NCBI RefSeq assembly: GCF_020037025.1
Contig: NZ_JAIQLH010000033.1
Coordinates: forward strand, 1 to 64,000
DNA from: Streptomyces huiliensis
Lineage (GTDB): Bacteria; Actinomycetota; Actinomycetes; Streptomycetales; Streptomycetaceae
Direction of reading: 5' to 3'
DNA length: 64,000 nt
The position numbers and the translations under genes were made by a program. Positions 40,290-48,335 of this stretch are shown piece by piece (position 1 is the first letter of the stretch; each line of letters starts with the position of its first letter). Under the pieces are notes generated by a model. It saw nothing but the letters and a program-made list of their open reading frames with translations, did no database searches and was not told the DNA's origin.

Positions 40290-41780
40290 TCAGGACACCG
40301 ACGTCGGCGCCGACTCCATCTCCGGTCCGGGCTCGACTCCCGCGGCCGGCCGCGCCCGCCCCGGGAGCACGGCCGTCAGCAGCGCCGCCACCGCCAGCAG
40401 CCCCGCGCCCGCCAAGAGGGCCAGCCCGTAGCCGTCGTTGAGCGCCACCAGCGGCGCGTCGCCGCGGTCCGTCAGCGTCGTCGTCCGGCTCGTCGCCACG
40501 CTCACGGTGACCGCCAGGCCCAGGGAACCGCCCACCTGCTGGGCGCTGTTGAGGATGCCGGAGGCCATCCCCGCGTCGGCCGGCGGCACGCCGGTGGTCG
40601 CGGCGTGGGCCAGCGGGACCACGCACGCGCCGATGCCCAGGCTGGTGACCAGCGACGGGCCGAGCACGTCGGTGAAGAAGCCGCCGTCGGCGCTGATGCG
40701 GCTGAACCAGAACAGCCCCAGCGCCCCGACCAGCGCGCCGACCGCCGCGGGCAGCCGGGGCCCGGTCTTGGCGTAGACGCGCCCGATGAGCATGGCGCTG
40801 GTGACGAAGCCGAGGCAGAAGGGGATGAACGCCAGGCCCGCGACGGCCGGGCTGTAGTCCAGGACCCGCTGGAGGTAGAGCGAGACGAAGTAGAAGCTCG
40901 CGAACTGGCCGGCCGCGAGCAGCAGCATCGTCACGTTCGCCCCGCTGACCGTCCGGTTCGCGAACAGCCCCAGCCGCACCAGGGGGTTGCGGGCGGCCCG
41001 GGACTCGTACCAGACGAAGCCGCCCAGCAGCACCACCGCGGCACCGAGCAGGCCCAGCGTCAGCGGAGAGGAGAGCGGATGGTCGCCGGTGCGCCCCACC
41101 CCGTACACCAGGGCGGCCAGGCCGGTGGTGGCGAGCAGCGCGCCGCCCACGTCGAGCCGGCTGCGGCGCTCGGGCCGGCCGTCGGGGACCATGCGTCCGG
41201 CCACCGCGGCCAGCACCACGACCGGCACGTTGATCAGCAGCACCCAGCGCCAGTCCAGGTACTCGGTGAGCACCCCGCCGATGAGCACCCCGGCCGCGCC
41301 GCCCGCCGAACCGGCCGCGCTCCACCAGCCCAGCGCCCGGCCGCGCGCCGGGCCCTCGGGGAAGCAGGTGGTGACGATGGTCAGCGCGGCGGGGGCCAGG
41401 ACGGCCGCGCCCAGGCCCTGCACCGCGCGCGCTGCGACCAGTTGGCCCGGTGTCTGGGCGATCCCGCCGGCCAGGCTGGCCAGGCCGAACAGGCCGAGGC
41501 CCCACCAGAGCACCAGCCGGCGCCCGTAGAGGTCGGCGATCCGGCCGCCGAGCAGCAGGCAGCCGCCGAAGACCAGGGTGTAGGCGTTCACCACCCACAG
41601 CAGCCCGGACTCGGTGAAGCCCAGGTCCTCCCGCATGGCCGCGAGGGCCACGTTCACCACGGAGGCGTCCAGTGTCACCATGAACTGGACGGCCACCACC
41701 ACCGCCAGCACCCAGCCGTACCGGATGCCCTCTCCGGCCTCAGCCGGCACTTCGTCCCGCACGTCGCGCTCCTGTCCCAT
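40290..41780 (-). CDS. MFS drug/siderophore exporter, DHA2 (14-TMS) type
   Basis: The 496-residue membrane protein has about fourteen hydrophobic segments. It carries the family motifs of EmrB/QacA-like exporters: LDASVVNVALAAMREDLG in TMS 1, GGRIADLYGRRLVLWWG (motif A) after TMS 2 and WRWVLLINVPV near TMS 6. It probably exports the nonribosomal peptide or siderophore, or gives resistance to it. The start ATG 41780 (MGQERDVRDEVPAEAG) has GAGGG directly upstream. It lies 89 bases downstream of the siderophore-interacting protein gene on the same strand. Confidence 0.9.
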   Translation of the reverse strand: MGQERDVRDEVPAEAGEGIRYGWVLAVVVAVQFMVTLDASVVNVALAAMREDLGFTESGLLWVVNAYTLVFGGCLLLGGRIADLYGRRLVLWWGLGLFGLASLAGGIAQTPGQLVAARAVQGLGAAVLAPAALTIVTTCFPEGPARGRALGWWSAAGSAGGAAGVLIGGVLTEYLDWRWVLLINVPVVVLAAVAGRMVPDGRPERRSRLDVGGALLATTGLAALVYGVGRTGDHPLSSPLTLGLLGAAVVLLGGFVWYESRAARNPLVRLGLFANRTVSGANVTMLLLAAGQFASFYFVSLYLQRVLDYSPAVAGLAFIPFCLGFVTSAMLIGRVYAKTGPRLPAAVGALVGALGLFWFSRISADGGFFTDVLGPSLVTSLGIGACVVPLAHAATTGVPPADAGMASGILNSAQQVGGSLGLAVTVSVATSRTTTLTDRGDAPLVALNDGYGLALLAGAGLLAVAALLTAVLPGRARPAAGVEPGPEMESAPTSVS

Positions 41781-41869
41781 CCCTCGACTGTCGGACCTCT
41801 GCTGTCGGATCTTCGACCGGGCGGCGGTCCGGACGGCGGCCCGTTGGACCGGCCCGCCACCGCCCGCGG

Positions 41870-42790
41870 CTACCGCGTCGCCGCGTCCACCGCTTCGTTC
41901 GCGCTCACCGCTTCGTTCGCGCTCACCGCCTCGCCCGCGTTCGACGCCTCGCCCGCGTTCGACGCCTCATCCGCGTTCACGTCGTCGCCCTCGGTGGCGA
42001 CCCACTGCTCGACCGTCATCCCGTGCCGCCAGTAGCCGGAGGCGTCCAGGGCGCCGCGCTCCAGGCCGCGCTCCCCGAGCAGGTGGCGGCGGACGGCGCG
42101 GACGGCGCTCGCCTCGCCGGCGACCCAGGCGTGGACGACGCCTTCGGGCCATTCCAGTTCACGGACCGCGCGCTCCAGCGGCGTCGGCGAGCGCCAACCG
42201 GCGGGGTCGCGCCGCACCCAGCGGACCTCGGTGCCGGGGGGCGCCTCCAGGTACTGCTCGTCGTCCTCGTCCGCCACTTCGGCGATCACCAGGGCCCGGC
42301 TGCCGGCGGGTATCCGTTCCAGCATGGTGGCCATGGCGGGCAGGGCGGTCTCGTCGCCGGCGATCAGGTGGACGTCGGCCTCGGGGGCGGGCGTCCAGCC
42401 GCCGGTCGGCCCGGCGATGCCGAGCATGTCGCCGGGGCGGGCGCGGCGGGCCCAGTCGACGGCGCGGCCGTCGCCGTGGATGACGAAGTCGATGTCCAGT
42501 TCCAGGGTGTCCGGGTCGAAGGAGCGGACCGTGTACGTCCGGGCGTGCGGCACGGCCGCGCCCTCGGGGTACCGCATCCCGGTGGGGCCGATCTCCGGCA
42601 GGGCGGGCGCCCGCTCCCCCGGCGCGGGGAAGAACAGTTTGATCCGCTCGTCGGCGGTGCGGCCCGCCGCGAAGCCGCGCAGCGTCTCGCCGCCGACCCG
42701 CAGCCGCAGCATGCGGGGGGTGAGCGCGGTGGCCCGCAGCAGCGGGGCCAGATAGGTCTCGATCCGGGCTCGCGGGAGCCGCTTGCGCAT
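41870..42790 (-). CDS. Siderophore-interacting protein (FAD-linked ferric-siderophore reductase)
   Basis: The 306-residue product is a SIP-type flavoprotein that releases iron from ferric siderophores by reduction. Family features are the FAD region ARTYTVRSFDPDTLELDIDFVIHGDGRAVDWARRARPGD (read in pieces as ARTYTVR and DFVIHG), IAGPTGGW, LIAGDETALPAMATMLE and VHAWVAGEASAVRAVRRHL. ATG 42790 is chosen because GAGGGA lies just upstream. The C terminus ends in a degenerate six-residue repeat (EASNAG, EAVSAN) encoded by 18-bp DNA repeats, absent from typical family members. It is divergent from the TetR gene and lies upstream of the exporter, consistent with uptake and processing of the locus's own siderophore. 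Confidence 0.9.
   Translation of the reverse strand: MRKRLPRARIETYLAPLLRATALTPRMLRLRVGGETLRGFAAGRTADERIKLFFPAPGERAPALPEIGPTGMRYPEGAAVPHARTYTVRSFDPDTLELDIDFVIHGDGRAVDWARRARPGDMLGIAGPTGGWTPAPEADVHLIAGDETALPAMATMLERIPAGSRALVIAEVADEDDEQYLEAPPGTEVRWVRRDPAGWRSPTPLERAVRELEWPEGVVHAWVAGEASAVRAVRRHLLGERGLERGALDASGYWRHGMTVEQWVATEGDDVNADEASNAGEASNAGEAVSANEAVSANEAVDAATR
41884..41985 (-). repeat. 18-bp tandem repeats encoding the SIP C-terminal hexapeptides
   Basis: About five units with an 18-bp period encode EASNAG/EAVSAN-type hexapeptides. Two adjacent units (GCTTCGTTCGCGCTCACC-like) are identical. Copy number may vary between strains. Confidence 0.75.
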
Positions 42791-42909
42791 ACTTCCCTCG
42801 GCTCGCCTCATCGGCGGCCACCTCATTTCCGTGGGTCTCGCTCCTCGGGCTCGATCGAGCGAGAGTTATCCTACATGTATAAAAAAGCTACCCTCAAGCT
42901 CTCACGGCG

Positions 42910-42972
42910 ACCGAGGACCGCCACGGGCGCACCGAGGACCGCCGCGGGCGCACCGAGGACCGCCGCGGACGC
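42910..42972 (+). repeat. Three exact-length 21-bp tandem repeats in the TetR leader
   Basis: Units at 42910-42930, 42931-42951 and 42952-42972, based on ACCGAGGACCGCCGCGGGCGC, differ by single bases. They lie between a promoter-like AT-rich patch (TATAAA at 42879) and the TetR coding region. Confidence 0.8.
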
Positions 42973-42998
42973 GAGCGGGTACGAGAAAGGGCAGAACA

Positions 42999-43670
42999 CT
43001 GGCCGGCAACAGCACTTCCAGCAGCAGCACCAAGCGGGGCCGTCCGCCCCGGCTGTCCCGCGAGCACATCGTGGCGGCGGCCTACGAGATCATCCTCAAG
43101 GAGGGCGCCGAGCACCTGACGATGCGCCGGCTGGCGGCGGCGCTGGACAGCACCGCCATGGCCGTCTACTACCACGTGCGCGACAAGGACGAACTGCTCG
43201 CCCTCGTCCTGGAGCACGTCGCCCGCAACCTCCCCCGGCCGCCGCTCCCCGACGACCCGCGGGAGCGGCTGGTGGTCGTCTGCGGGCTGATGCACCAGGC
43301 GTTCGCCGACCACCCGTGGGTGGTACCCATCGTGGCGCGCGGGGAACTCGTCGGCATGTCGGCGGTGTGGATGACCGAGGAGATCCTCGGCGCCCTCACC
43401 GCCTACGGGCTCGGCCGCGAGGAGGCGTTCTGGGCGCACCAGACGCTCTGGTACTACACGGCGGGCCATGCCCTGTCGACGCCGCCGCGCTCGCTGCCGG
43501 AACCGGGCGGCGGCACCGGCCGGCACTACCCGGAGACCGCCGCGTCCCGGGAGAGCGCGGCCGCGTACCCGCATGTCACCTCCTACGCCGAGGACTCGCG
43601 GGACTTGGAGGCCCGGTACGGCTACGAGCTGGGGATCCGGCACATCCTGGACGGGGTGCTGCGCGACTGA
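42999..43670 (+). CDS. TetR/AcrR-family transcriptional regulator, tetracycline-repressor type
   Basis: From about 42999 the frame encodes LAGNSTSSSSTKRGRPPRLS and then a TetR DNA-binding domain (IVAAAYEIILKEG, LTMRRLAAALDSTAMAVYYHV) and a ligand domain with aromatic pairs (AFWAHQTLWYYTAGHAL). No ATG, GTG or TTG lies in frame between the AT-rich promoter-like patch and the HTH. CTG at 42999 has AAAGGG eight bases upstream and gives a normal 223-residue regulator, so a CTG start is possible. Alternatives are GTG 42834 or ATG 42783, which would translate the 21-bp repeats. It is divergent from the siderophore-interacting protein gene and likely controls that gene and the exporter. Confidence 0.75.
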   Translation: MAGNSTSSSSTKRGRPPRLSREHIVAAAYEIILKEGAEHLTMRRLAAALDSTAMAVYYHVRDKDELLALVLEHVARNLPRPPLPDDPRERLVVVCGLMHQAFADHPWVVPIVARGELVGMSAVWMTEEILGALTAYGLGREEAFWAHQTLWYYTAGHALSTPPRSLPEPGGGTGRHYPETAASRESAAAYPHVTSYAEDSRDLEARYGYELGIRHILDGVLRD

Positions 43671-43703
43671 CCCCGGCACGACGGGATCTGATGTGACGTC
43701 AGG

Positions 43704-44783
43704 TCAGCCGCCGACCTTCTTCCCCTTCTCCAGCGCCTCGGCGAACCGTTCCATCAGCGGGGCGTAGCCCGCGTAGCTGAACTGCGCCTCGTTGTTCCAC
43801 GGGACGACCTGTCCGGCCTTGACCGCCGGCAGGTCGTTCCAGGTGGGCTTGGAGCGCGCCACCTCGTCCAGCGGCATGTTGTTGGACCGCTGGTCGTAGA
43901 AGAGGATGTCGGGGCGGTAGGCGTCCGCGTTCTCCCAGCTGTGCTTCTCCCAGTAGCCGGGCGGGCCCGGCTTCTCCGGGGCGATCAGCTGTACGCCGAG
44001 TTCGCGGTAGTAGCGCAGGTCGGGAAGCTTGTCGGGGACGGCGGCGGAGAGCGCGTCGGGCTGGGCGGCGACGGCGAGGACCCGCAGCCCGCCGTTGGCC
44101 TTCGCCGCGCGGCGCAGCCGTTCCGCCGCCTGCTCGAACCGGGTCTTGGCGTCGGCGACGGTCTTCGCCCGCAGGTCCGCGCCCAGGGACCTGGCGAGTT
44201 CGGCGTACCGTTCGACGGCCCGTACCAGGGAGACGTCGGAGGTGCGGATGCCGACGCTCGGCGCGAAGCCGAGGATCTTCTGTTCGCTCTGCTCCGGAAC
44301 CTGCCACAGGTGCTGCCCGACGTTGACGTTGCCGACGAGGAGTTGGGGGCGCAGTGCCGCGTACTTCTCGATGGAGAACTGGCCGGTGCTGCCCAGGGAG
44401 GGGATGCGGTCCACGTCCAGGGTTCCGGCCTGCGGGGCGGGTTTGCCGTCCTTGAGCTTCGCGGGGCCGTAGACGGCGGCGCAGTCGATGCCGTAGTCGT
44501 GCAGGGCGGCGGCGGAGGCGACGTAGGCGACGATCCGCTTCGGCATGGAGCCGGCCTTCGCCGTCTCGCCGCGGTCGTCGCGGAAGCTCCAGCCGCCCTC
44601 GGAACCGCCGCCGGAGCCCTTGCCGGAGTCGTCGTCCGAGTCACCGCCGCACGCCGTCAGCAGCGCGCCGACGCCGAGCGCCCCTCCGGCGGCGAGCAGA
44701 CCGCGGCGCGACAGCGGGCGGCGGGACGGGGGCCGTACCTGACGGTCCGTCAACTCGGTGGGTACGCGGTCGGGGGCAGCCAA
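43704..44783 (-). CDS. Iron-siderophore ABC transporter substrate-binding lipoprotein
   Basis: The 359-residue product has a twin-arginine-like signal (RRPLSRRGLLAAGGALGV) ending in the lipobox LLTAC, so it is anchored outside the membrane. A Ser/Gly/Asp-rich linker follows. The mature domain is of the FhuD/FepB type: MPKRIVAYVASAAALHDYGI, then FSIEKYAALRPQLLVGN, PDILFYDQRSNN and the C-terminal WNNEAQFSYAGYAPLMERF. It should bind the ferric siderophore and deliver it to the permeases encoded divergently. The start is TTG 44783 with GAGG five bases upstream. The intergenic region to the permease gene holds the iron box at 44901. Confidence 0.9.
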   Translation of the reverse strand: MAAPDRVPTELTDRQVRPPSRRPLSRRGLLAAGGALGVGALLTACGGDSDDDSGKGSGGGSEGGWSFRDDRGETAKAGSMPKRIVAYVASAAALHDYGIDCAAVYGPAKLKDGKPAPQAGTLDVDRIPSLGSTGQFSIEKYAALRPQLLVGNVNVGQHLWQVPEQSEQKILGFAPSVGIRTSDVSLVRAVERYAELARSLGADLRAKTVADAKTRFEQAAERLRRAAKANGGLRVLAVAAQPDALSAAVPDKLPDLRYYRELGVQLIAPEKPGPPGYWEKHSWENADAYRPDILFYDQRSNNMPLDEVARSKPTWNDLPAVKAGQVVPWNNEAQFSYAGYAPLMERFAEALEKGKKVGG

Positions 44784-44900
44784 GACGCCTCGCTCTCATC
44801 ACGGGTCCCGGTTCCGGCGGGCCGGGGTGCGGCGCGGGCGGATGACGGGAATTCCCTGGGAAAACCTGCAAAGTCGGTTTACGCATATAGCTGGACCAAG

Positions 44901-44919
44901 TGAGGTTAGGCTAACCTAC
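44901..44919 (+). promoter_or_regulatory. Iron box (DmdR/IdeR binding site) abutting the fecCD-like operon
   Basis: TGAGGTTAGGCTAACCTAC contains the near-perfect palindrome AGGTTAGGCTAACCT (44903-44917), matching the consensus TTAGGTTAGGCTAACCTAA. It ends only five bases before the ATG at 44924, so the permease mRNA is probably leaderless. The same site may also control the divergent binding-protein gene. Confidence 0.85.
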
Positions 44920-44923
44920 CTGA

Positions 44924-45973
44924 ATGCTGTTGAACAGGCCGGTGCCCGTCGCGGCGGCACCCCCCACCCCGGCGGCGAGGCGACGCGAACTCCCCTATCT
45001 GGCCCTGCTGTTGACATCCTGCGCGGTCCTGCTGCTGCTCGTCGTCCTCAGCCTGATGGTCGGCGCCCGGTCGGTGCCGCCCGACCACGTGTGGCACGGG
45101 CTGTTCGACTTCACCGGCACCACCGACGACATCGTCGTCCGCCGCGTCCGGCTCCCCCGCACCCTGCTGGGGCTGCTGGCCGGCGCCTCGCTCGGCCTCG
45201 CCGGAGCGGTCATGCAGAGCCTGACCCGCAACCCGCTGGCCGACCCCGGGCTGCTCGGCATCAACGCCGGCGCCTCGGCGGCGGTGGTCACGGCGATCAG
45301 CTTCCTCGGCGTCACCTCGCTGACGGGTTACGTGTGGTTCGCCTTCCTGGGCTCCGGGGTCTGCGCCGTCCTCGTCTACCTCATCGGCGGCAGCCGCTCG
45401 GCCACCCCGGTACGGCTCGCGCTCGGCGGAACGGCCGTCTCCGCCGCGCTGCACGGGTACATCAACTCGGTGCAGCTGATGGACTCCGCCGCGCTGGACC
45501 GGCTGCGCTTCTGGACCGTCGGCTCGCTCGCCTCGGCCACCTCGGGCATCGTCCTCCGCGTCGCGCCCTTCCTCGTCGTCGGCATGGTCCTCGCACTGGC
45601 CCTGGCCCGCCCGCTGAACTCCGTGGCCCTCGGCGACGACGCCGCCCGCGCCCTGGGCACCAACCTCACCCGCACCCGCGCGGCCTCCTTCCTCGCCATC
45701 ACCCTGCTCTGCGGCGGCGCCACCGCGGCCTGCGGCCCGATCGCCTTCGTGGGCCTGATGGTCCCGCACATCGCCCGCTCCTTCACCGGCCCCGACCTGC
45801 GCCGCCTCCTCCCCCAGTCGGCGGTGCTCGCGGCGGTGCTGCTGCTCGGCGCGGACCTCGTGGGACGCGTCGTGGTGCGTCCCGCCGAGCTCCAGGCCGG
45901 CATCGTGACGGCCCTGCTGGGCGGCGCGGTCTTCCTCCACCTGGTCCGCCGCAGGAAGGTGGCGCAGCTGTGA
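44924..45973 (+). CDS. FecCD-family iron-siderophore permease 1
   Basis: The 349-residue integral membrane protein has about nine to ten hydrophobic helices. FecCD/BtuC motifs are RLPRTLLGLLAGASLGLAGAVMQ, LADPGLLGINAGAS, and the cytoplasmic ATPase-contact loop near ARALGTNLTRTRA followed by GPIAFVGLMVPHIARSF. It forms half of the uptake channel for ferric siderophore. There is no Shine-Dalgarno sequence: the bases before ATG 44924 are the iron box. Leaderless translation repressed by DmdR is therefore likely. The stop overlaps the next GTG by four bases (GTGA). Confidence 0.93.
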   Translation: MLLNRPVPVAAAPPTPAARRRELPYLALLLTSCAVLLLLVVLSLMVGARSVPPDHVWHGLFDFTGTTDDIVVRRVRLPRTLLGLLAGASLGLAGAVMQSLTRNPLADPGLLGINAGASAAVVTAISFLGVTSLTGYVWFAFLGSGVCAVLVYLIGGSRSATPVRLALGGTAVSAALHGYINSVQLMDSAALDRLRFWTVGSLASATSGIVLRVAPFLVVGMVLALALARPLNSVALGDDAARALGTNLTRTRAASFLAITLLCGGATAACGPIAFVGLMVPHIARSFTGPDLRRLLPQSAVLAAVLLLGADLVGRVVVRPAELQAGIVTALLGGAVFLHLVRRRKVAQL

Positions 45974-47034
45974 ACTCCCGTACGCGCAAGCCTCGTATGC
46001 CGGTCCGCGGCCGGGTCCTCCGCCCCGGCACCCTGTCCGTCCGCTTCGACCCGCGCTCGCTGCTCGTCTGCGCGGCCTTGACGGCCGTGGCGGTGCTCGC
46101 CGCGCTGGCGCTGCTCGGCAGCGGCGACTACCCGCTGTCGGTCGCGGACGTCGCCCGCACCCTCGCGGGCGGTGGCAGCCCGGCCGACGAGGCGATCGTC
46201 AACGAACTCCGGCTGCCGCGCGGCCTCGCCGCCCTGCTCGTCGGCGCGGCGCTCGGCCTGGCGGGGGCGGTCTTCCAGAGCATCGCCCGCAACCCGCTGG
46301 GCAGCCCGGACGTCGTGGGCTTCGGCCAGGGCTCGGCCACCGGGGCGCTCTGCGTCATCGTCGTCCTGCACGGCGACAGCACCGCCGTCGCCGTCGGCGC
46401 GGTGGCCGGCGGCCTGCTCACCGGGCTGCTGGTGTACGCGCTCGCCTGGCGCCGCGGCGTGCACGGCTACCGACTCGTCCTGGTCGGCATCGGCACGGCC
46501 GCGGTGCTCACCGCCGTCAACGGATACCTGCTCACCGAGGCGGAGTTCAGCGACGCGCAGCGGGCCGTCATGTGGCTGACCGGCTCGCTCGACGGCCGGA
46601 GCTGGGACGACGTGGGCCCGCTGGCGGTGGCCTGCGCGGTCCTGCTGCCGGTGGTCGCGGCGTACGGGCGCCGCCTGTCCACCATGGAACTCGGCGACGA
46701 CGCGGCCCACGCGCTCGGCGTGCCGGTGGAGCGGACCCGCCTGGTCCTGATGGCCGCCGCCACCCTCCTCACCGCCGCCGCCACCGCCGCCGCGGGCCCG
46801 ATCGGCTTCGTAGCCCTCTCCGCCCCCCAGCTCGCCCGCCGCCTCACCCGCTCCCCCGGCCCCCAACTCGCCCCCGCCGCCTGCATGGGCGCCACCCTCC
46901 TGATCGGCGCCGACTGGCTCTCCCAGCGCGCCTTCGGCTCCGACCGCCTGCCGGTGGGCGCGGTGACGGGGGTCCTGGGCGGGGCGTACCTGGTGTGGCT
47001 CCTGGTGACGGAACGCCGGGCGGGAAGAGTGTGA
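45970..47034 (+). CDS. FecCD-family iron-siderophore permease 2
   Basis: The 354-residue product pairs with the preceding permease. Motifs are ELRLPRGLAALLVGAALGLAGAVFQ, NPLGSPDVVGFGQGSATGAL, ALGVPVERTRLVL and GPIGFVALSAPQLARRL. The GTG start overlaps the previous stop, so the two are translationally coupled. An uptake ATPase gene (FepC/FhuC type) usually follows such a pair, but here the next 350 bases are repeat DNA and then an unrelated minus-strand gene. The ATPase must be supplied from elsewhere, as happens in streptomycetes with shared ATPases. Confidence 0.92.
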   Translation: MNSRTRKPRMPVRGRVLRPGTLSVRFDPRSLLVCAALTAVAVLAALALLGSGDYPLSVADVARTLAGGGSPADEAIVNELRLPRGLAALLVGAALGLAGAVFQSIARNPLGSPDVVGFGQGSATGALCVIVVLHGDSTAVAVGAVAGGLLTGLLVYALAWRRGVHGYRLVLVGIGTAAVLTAVNGYLLTEAEFSDAQRAVMWLTGSLDGRSWDDVGPLAVACAVLLPVVAAYGRRLSTMELGDDAAHALGVPVERTRLVLMAAATLLTAAATAAAGPIGFVALSAPQLARRLTRSPGPQLAPAACMGATLLIGADWLSQRAFGSDRLPVGAVTGVLGGAYLVWLLVTERRAGRV

Positions 47035-47048
47035 GCCGCAGCCCCTAT

Positions 47049-47183
47049 CAGCCCGTCCGGCGCTTGAGGACGAGCGGCACCCCCTCCAGCCCGTCCGGCG
47101 CTTGAGGACGAGCAGCGAAGCCGCGATAAAGGGGGTCTGGGGGCGCAGCCCCCAGGAAACGGCGAAGGGGCGGGTCTGGGGCC
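47049..47183 (+). repeat. Dispersed intergenic repeat, copy D, with terminator-like hairpin
   Basis: The 5' block CAGCCCGTCCGGCGCTTGAG occurs twice (47049 and 47086). A perfect stem CTGGGGGC-GCA-GCCCCCAG and the tail GAAACGGCGAAGGGGCGGG follow. It lies just after the permease gene and could terminate its transcript. Confidence 0.8.
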
Positions 47184-47216
47184 AACCCCCCGGAACGGAA
47201 CCGCGACTCAGCCCGC

Positions 47217-47310
47217 CCACCGGCCACCGGCCACCGGCCACCGGCCACCGGCCACCGGCCACCGGCCACCGGCCACCGGCCACCGGCCACCGGCCACCGG
47301 CCACCGGCCA
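47217..47310. repeat. Perfect 7-bp microsatellite (CCACCGG)n, about 13.4 copies
   Basis: The unit CCACCGG repeats without a single mismatch over 94 bases, between copy D and the SDR gene's 3' end. The absence of decay suggests recent expansion or ongoing slippage. It is not in a gene. Confidence 0.95.
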
Positions 47311-47387
47311 GCGTCCGGGGACGGCCGCGGCGCGGCGCGGTCCCGGGTCCCGTGGACGTGCTCGGCTGCCGGCGCGACACGCCCGGC

Positions 47388-48275
47388 TCAGGCCGCCCGT
47401 CGGCCGTTCTCCTCGGTGTCCGCGGGGAGTTCGACGGGGTACTCCGCGCCGAAGTCGGCGGAGATGGAGACGGCCTGCCACGCCTCCGCTTCGGCGGTCT
47501 GCCGCCGCGCGTGGTCGAGGGCCATCCGGGCCGCGGTCCCGCCCAGGGGCAGGTGGGTGGGGAGGTGGTCGCGGCGGACCACGCGGACCAGGATCTCGGC
47601 GGCGCGGTCGGGGTCGCCGGCGCTCATGCCGGCCGCGCGGGCCCGGCCGTGGAAGGCGCCGACGGTCGCCTCGTACTCGGGCGGGACGTCGTGGACCGTC
47701 ATGGAGGCGCCGGCCCAGTCGGTGGCGAAGCCGCTCGGCTCGACGACGAGGTAGCGGACGCCGAACGGCGCGGTCTCGGTGGCGAGGACGCGCGTGAGCC
47801 CGTCGATGGCGAACTTGGCCGCCTGGTAGGAGCCCAGGCCGGCGCTGCCGCCCACCCGGCCGCCGATGGAGGAGAACTGGACGACGGTCCCGCCGCCCTG
47901 CGCCCTCAGCAGGGGCAGTGCGGCCTTGGAGACGTTGTACACGCCCCAGAAGTTGGTCTCGAACTGACGGCGGAAGTCGTCCTCCGGCGCCGTCTCGACG
48001 GGGGCGAGGTTCGCGTAGCCGGCGTTGTTGACGATCACGTCGACGCGGCCGAAGCGGTCGCGGGCGGCGTCGAGTGCCGTCGCGGCCGCCGCGGCGTCGG
48101 TCACGTCGAGCGCGAGGGCGAGGATCCGGTCGCCGAACCGCTCGACCAGGTCGGCGAGTTGCTCGGGCTTGCGGGCGGTGGCGACGACCCGGTCGCCCGC
48201 TTCCAGGGCGGCGGTGGCGAGGGAGCGGCCGAAGCCGCGGGAGGAACCGGTGATGAACCATGTCTGGGTTGCCAT
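47388..48275 (-). CDS. SDR-family NAD(P)-dependent oxidoreductase
   Basis: The 295-residue product is a classical short-chain dehydrogenase. It has the cofactor motif ITGSSRGFGRS (TGxxxGxG), the adenine-contact region LDVTDAAA, NNAGYANL, the catalytic Ser in VVQFSSIGGRVG and the YxxxK motif as SYQAAKFAIDGLTRVL. This is the longer subtype of ~280-300 residues. The start at 48275 (MATQTWFITG) is preferred over ATG 48287 because the cofactor strand begins there. It is divergent from a TetR gene with an operator-like palindrome between them, so it is probably repressed by that regulator. The substrate is unknown. Confidence 0.9.
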   Translation of the reverse strand: MATQTWFITGSSRGFGRSLATAALEAGDRVVATARKPEQLADLVERFGDRILALALDVTDAAAAATALDAARDRFGRVDVIVNNAGYANLAPVETAPEDDFRRQFETNFWGVYNVSKAALPLLRAQGGGTVVQFSSIGGRVGGSAGLGSYQAAKFAIDGLTRVLATETAPFGVRYLVVEPSGFATDWAGASMTVHDVPPEYEATVGAFHGRARAAGMSAGDPDRAAEILVRVVRRDHLPTHLPLGGTAARMALDHARRQTAEAEAWQAVSISADFGAEYPVELPADTEENGRRAA

Positions 48276-48302
48276 GCCGCTTAGCAAAACACGGTTTCGT
48301 TA

Positions 48303-48325
48303 TTATCGCAACCTCGTTGCGCTAA
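48303..48325. promoter_or_regulatory. Palindromic operator between SDR and TetR genes
   Basis: TTATCGCAAC (48303-48312), spacer CTC, and GTTGCGCTAA (48316-48325) form an inverted repeat with one mismatch in ten. Its position between divergent TetR and SDR genes fits autoregulation. Confidence 0.7.
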
Positions 48326-48335
48326 CATTGGCCCC

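Noticed and set aside
47217..47310. Considered as a CRISPR or REP array
   Set aside because: Units are 7 bp, contiguous and without spacers, so it is a simple tandem repeat.
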